DNA from: an uncultured Alphaproteobacteria bacterium
GTDB taxonomy: Bacteria; Pseudomonadota; Alphaproteobacteria; Thalassobaculales; Thalassobaculaceae
Direction of reading: 5' to 3'
DNA: 34,893 bases
Assembly: GCA_902629125.1 (NCBI GenBank)
Contig: CACOPQ010000023.1
Location: forward strand, 1-34,893
The notes beneath the pieces were generated by a model, which did no database searches, was not told the origin of the DNA, and worked only from the letters and a program-made list of their open reading frames with translations. Below, in pieces: positions 33,180 through 34,893 of the stretch. Made by a program: the position numbers and the translations under genes. How positions within the stretch are numbered: the stretch's first letter is position 1; each line of letters starts with the position of its first letter.

Positions 33180-34181
33180 TTAATCTACCCGTTCTCCAAT
33201 AAAACAGATGTTTTCCAAAGATTCGCCGTCAGCAAGGCGTGTTAAGTTTGCGGCGACAAACTCCCATCGTCTATTTGACATTGCGAGTGTCCACGCTGAG
33301 TTGTGGGGAGACATTATCACATTATCAAGTTTTTCTATTGGAAATCGGGATGGCCATGGGTTTGGATTTGATGCGCTTGGATAATTATACCAAACGTCGA
33401 TTATAGCGCCTCTTATTCTTTTAGAAGCCAAGGCTTCGTAAAGAGCAGCCTCGTGTATTACCTCCCCTCGACCTACATTAGCAATTACCGCTTGCGGTTT
33501 CATCATTCTAAAACAGCTATGATTAATAAAACTTTTCGTTTGCTTTCCTCCCGGCAAAGTAACAATTATAAAATCACTTTCTTTGAATAATTTCTCAATT
33601 TCATCAAACTGACCAAACCAGTCAACAAAACTCTCCGGGTCTTTTCGGCTTCGTGAAACAGCCATTACCTTCATACCGAATATTTTACTTCGTTTCGCTA
33701 CTTCCACCCCAATACGACCAAGACCAATAATGCCAACCGTACTTCCCATCATTTCAAGATGGTGAGGCCCTTTATTTATGCTTCGATTATTGAATGAATT
33801 GGATCGCATATCTTTATCAGTATCGCGCATCAACCCTGTTTGCCATTCAATCATAGCTCCCAAAAGGTGCTCGGCAATAGTGGTTTCATGTTCATACGTG
33901 TTACATAAAGGCACCCCTACCGGAAGATCTGCTGGATTTATCCAGTCAACGCCAGTGAATGGAACCTGATATAATTTGAGATTACCCTTTTTAGGAATAT
34001 CAATTCCAATCCTACCTCCAACTATTACATCGTAGCTAGGTAAAGCATCCGAAATTTTTTCTTTGTCCTCCTTTATACTCAGGACGTCTACATTCCAGCA
34101 TTTTGGCAGTTTAGACTTTAGCGAATCATTATTATTCATACCCGTGTCTCGCAAAACCAATGCCGAAAAAATCTTGCTCAT
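33180..34181 (-). CDS. D-isomer 2-hydroxyacid dehydrogenase, atypical active site
   Basis: A 333-residue protein of the D-2-hydroxyacid dehydrogenase family. The Rossmann motif GIIGLGRIGVEVAKR starts near residue 150, catalytic Arg238 lies in NVGRGEV and His293 in SPHNSAW. The third catalytic residue, Glu of the usual DVFExEP, is not conserved: the segment reads DVWYNYP (about 262-268). The same DVWYxYP form exists, from memory, in a subgroup of hydroxyacid dehydrogenases, so it may be functional with another base. It is the first gene of the minus-strand unit with the Acd-like flavoprotein and ThDP enzyme, and would supply or remove a 2-oxoacid. Divergent from the second GGT-family gene. Confidence 0.82.
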   Translation of the reverse strand: MSKIFSALVLRDTGMNNNDSLKSKLPKCWNVDVLSIKEDKEKISDALPSYDVIVGGRIGIDIPKKGNLKLYQVPFTGVDWINPADLPVGVPLCNTYEHETTIAEHLLGAMIEWQTGLMRDTDKDMRSNSFNNRSINKGPHHLEMMGSTVGIIGLGRIGVEVAKRSKIFGMKVMAVSRSRKDPESFVDWFGQFDEIEKLFKESDFIIVTLPGGKQTKSFINHSCFRMMKPQAVIANVGRGEVIHEAALYEALASKRIRGAIIDVWYNYPSASNPNPWPSRFPIEKLDNVIMSPHNSAWTLAMSNRRWEFVAANLTRLADGESLENICFIGERVD

Positions 34182-34307
34182 AGAATTTTACCTGCCTCTC
34201 GAATAAGTTTGTTAGACCCTAGTGTTGTCAGTATGAATTGCTTTTTGACACTTTAACTAGTTAGACTCAGTGTCGTAAAGGTAAGAGTAAGAGCGGATGA
34301 AAAGAAA

Positions 34308-34893
34308 TTGATTACATCACAAACTAGCCGAATGTCACTTGGAGCCGCTGCTTCTGCAAACCCCGCCGGTGCAGAAGCTGCTATATCTATGCTGCGCTTG
34401 GGAGGAAATGCCGTAGACGCAGCTTTAGCAGCGGCACATGTGATGGGAGTAGTGGAACCACTAGATTGTGGAATTGGCGCAGGCGGGTTCATGGTAATAT
34501 ACCTCGCCTCTACTAACAGCTCTGAGGTAATTGACTTTATGTGCACGGCTCCCAACTGCGCAGAATATCAGCTCTACTCTACGAATGACGATGATGGCAG
34601 GTTTGTGGTACGTGTCGAAGGGCAACATAATCAGCTTGGGCACCGGTCTATAGCAACTCCTGGTGCGCTCCGAGGATTTGAAATGGCACACAACCGTTAC
34701 GGGAAACTGCCTATGAAAACCTTACTTGAACCAGCAATTGATAAAGCTAAACGTGGTTTTCCCGTCTCCTATAAAGGCGCACTCAGAATGGCGCGAACCG
34801 CTAAAATTCTCTCTACGACGGATGCTTGCAAAACTCTTTATCTCAAACCCGAGGGTAATCCCTTTAAAGAAGGGGAAATTATAAAAAATGCTG
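34308..34893 (+). CDS. Second gamma-glutamyltransferase-family protein, C-terminus cut by window edge
   Basis: A frame runs open from TTG at 34308 to the window edge; an in-frame stop lies near 34254. It shows the GGT N-terminal block ANPAGAEAAISMLRLGGNAVDAALAAAHVMGVVEP, then GIGAGGFMVIYLA and HRSIATPGALRGFEMAHNRYGKLP. The start could also be ATG at 34332, but TTG with GGATGA about 7 nt upstream keeps more of the usual N-terminus. The gamma-glutamyl Arg position (DFREMAP in E. coli) is Met here (DFMCTAP). The catalytic Thr region lies outside the window. No signal peptide is visible. Divergent from the hydroxyacid dehydrogenase at 33180. Confidence 0.8.
   Translation, partial: MITSQTSRMSLGAAASANPAGAEAAISMLRLGGNAVDAALAAAHVMGVVEPLDCGIGAGGFMVIYLASTNSSEVIDFMCTAPNCAEYQLYSTNDDDGRFVVRVEGQHNQLGHRSIATPGALRGFEMAHNRYGKLPMKTLLEPAIDKAKRGFPVSYKGALRMARTAKILSTTDACKTLYLKPEGNPFKEGEIIKNA

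Overview
The window looks like a piece of chromosome from a free-living, probably marine, alphaproteobacterium with moderate to low GC. This rests on three things: the neighbourhood ispB / DUF2007 / tRNA1(Val) methyltransferase (28126-30238), the YciB-DusA pair, and the large share of CoA, amide and sugar-acid catabolic genes typical of marine heterotrophic alphaproteobacteria. There is no rRNA, tRNA, CRISPR array, insertion sequence or phage gene. Coding density is high. TTG and GTG starts are common, and several starts are set below by ribosome binding site spacing rather than by the longest open frame.

Layout. Positions 1-545 hold the N-terminal part of a minus-strand protein with a GGCT-like YGSN-type motif. 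Positions 695-4286 hold a plus-strand set: benzoate-CoA-ligase-like enzyme, alpha/beta hydrolase, class III CoA-transferase. Positions 4317-6597 hold a minus-strand arsenate detoxification pair, arsJ and its dedicated GAPDH. Positions 6684-8790 hold heptose genes (hldA, gmhB) and a small membrane-anchored unknown. Positions 9059-12930 hold hyuB-hyuA (hydantoinase/oxoprolinase family). Positions 13312-17078 hold an unusual trio: an SDR that lacks most of the catalytic tetrad, a SABATH-type carboxyl methyltransferase, and a gamma-glutamyltransferase-family protein. Positions 17139-18059 hold a YihV-type PfkB kinase. Positions 18265-20120 hold GST plus an MFS permease. Positions 20164-23186 hold yciB, dusA and chrA. 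Positions 23337-24113 hold a putative glycosyltransferase. Positions 24112-24271 hold a compact minus-strand unit of a 26-codon ORF with an exceptionally long Shine-Dalgarno and its own intrinsic terminator. Positions 24371-28088 hold a divergent sugar-acid/CoA cluster (SDR; PEP mutase/isocitrate lyase family, thioesterase-like, idonate-dehydrogenase-like). Positions 28126-30238 hold housekeeping genes. Positions 30235-34181 hold a minus-strand operon of 2-hydroxyacid dehydrogenase, a 3-sulfinopropanoyl-CoA desulfinase-like flavoprotein and a ThDP enzyme. Positions 34308-34893 hold the start of a second gamma-glutamyltransferase-family gene.

How the genes work together. Arsenate handling is the clearest pathway: GAPDH makes 1-arseno-3-phosphoglycerate and ArsJ exports it. 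Gamma-glutamyl/amide chemistry recurs (GGCT-like, HyuAB, two GGT-family proteins, GST), although the GGT proteins seem to lack the usual gamma-glutamyl-binding Arg. The most novel-looking items are the small ORF at 24175-24255, the SDR/SABATH/GGT trio, and the desulfinase-like operon.
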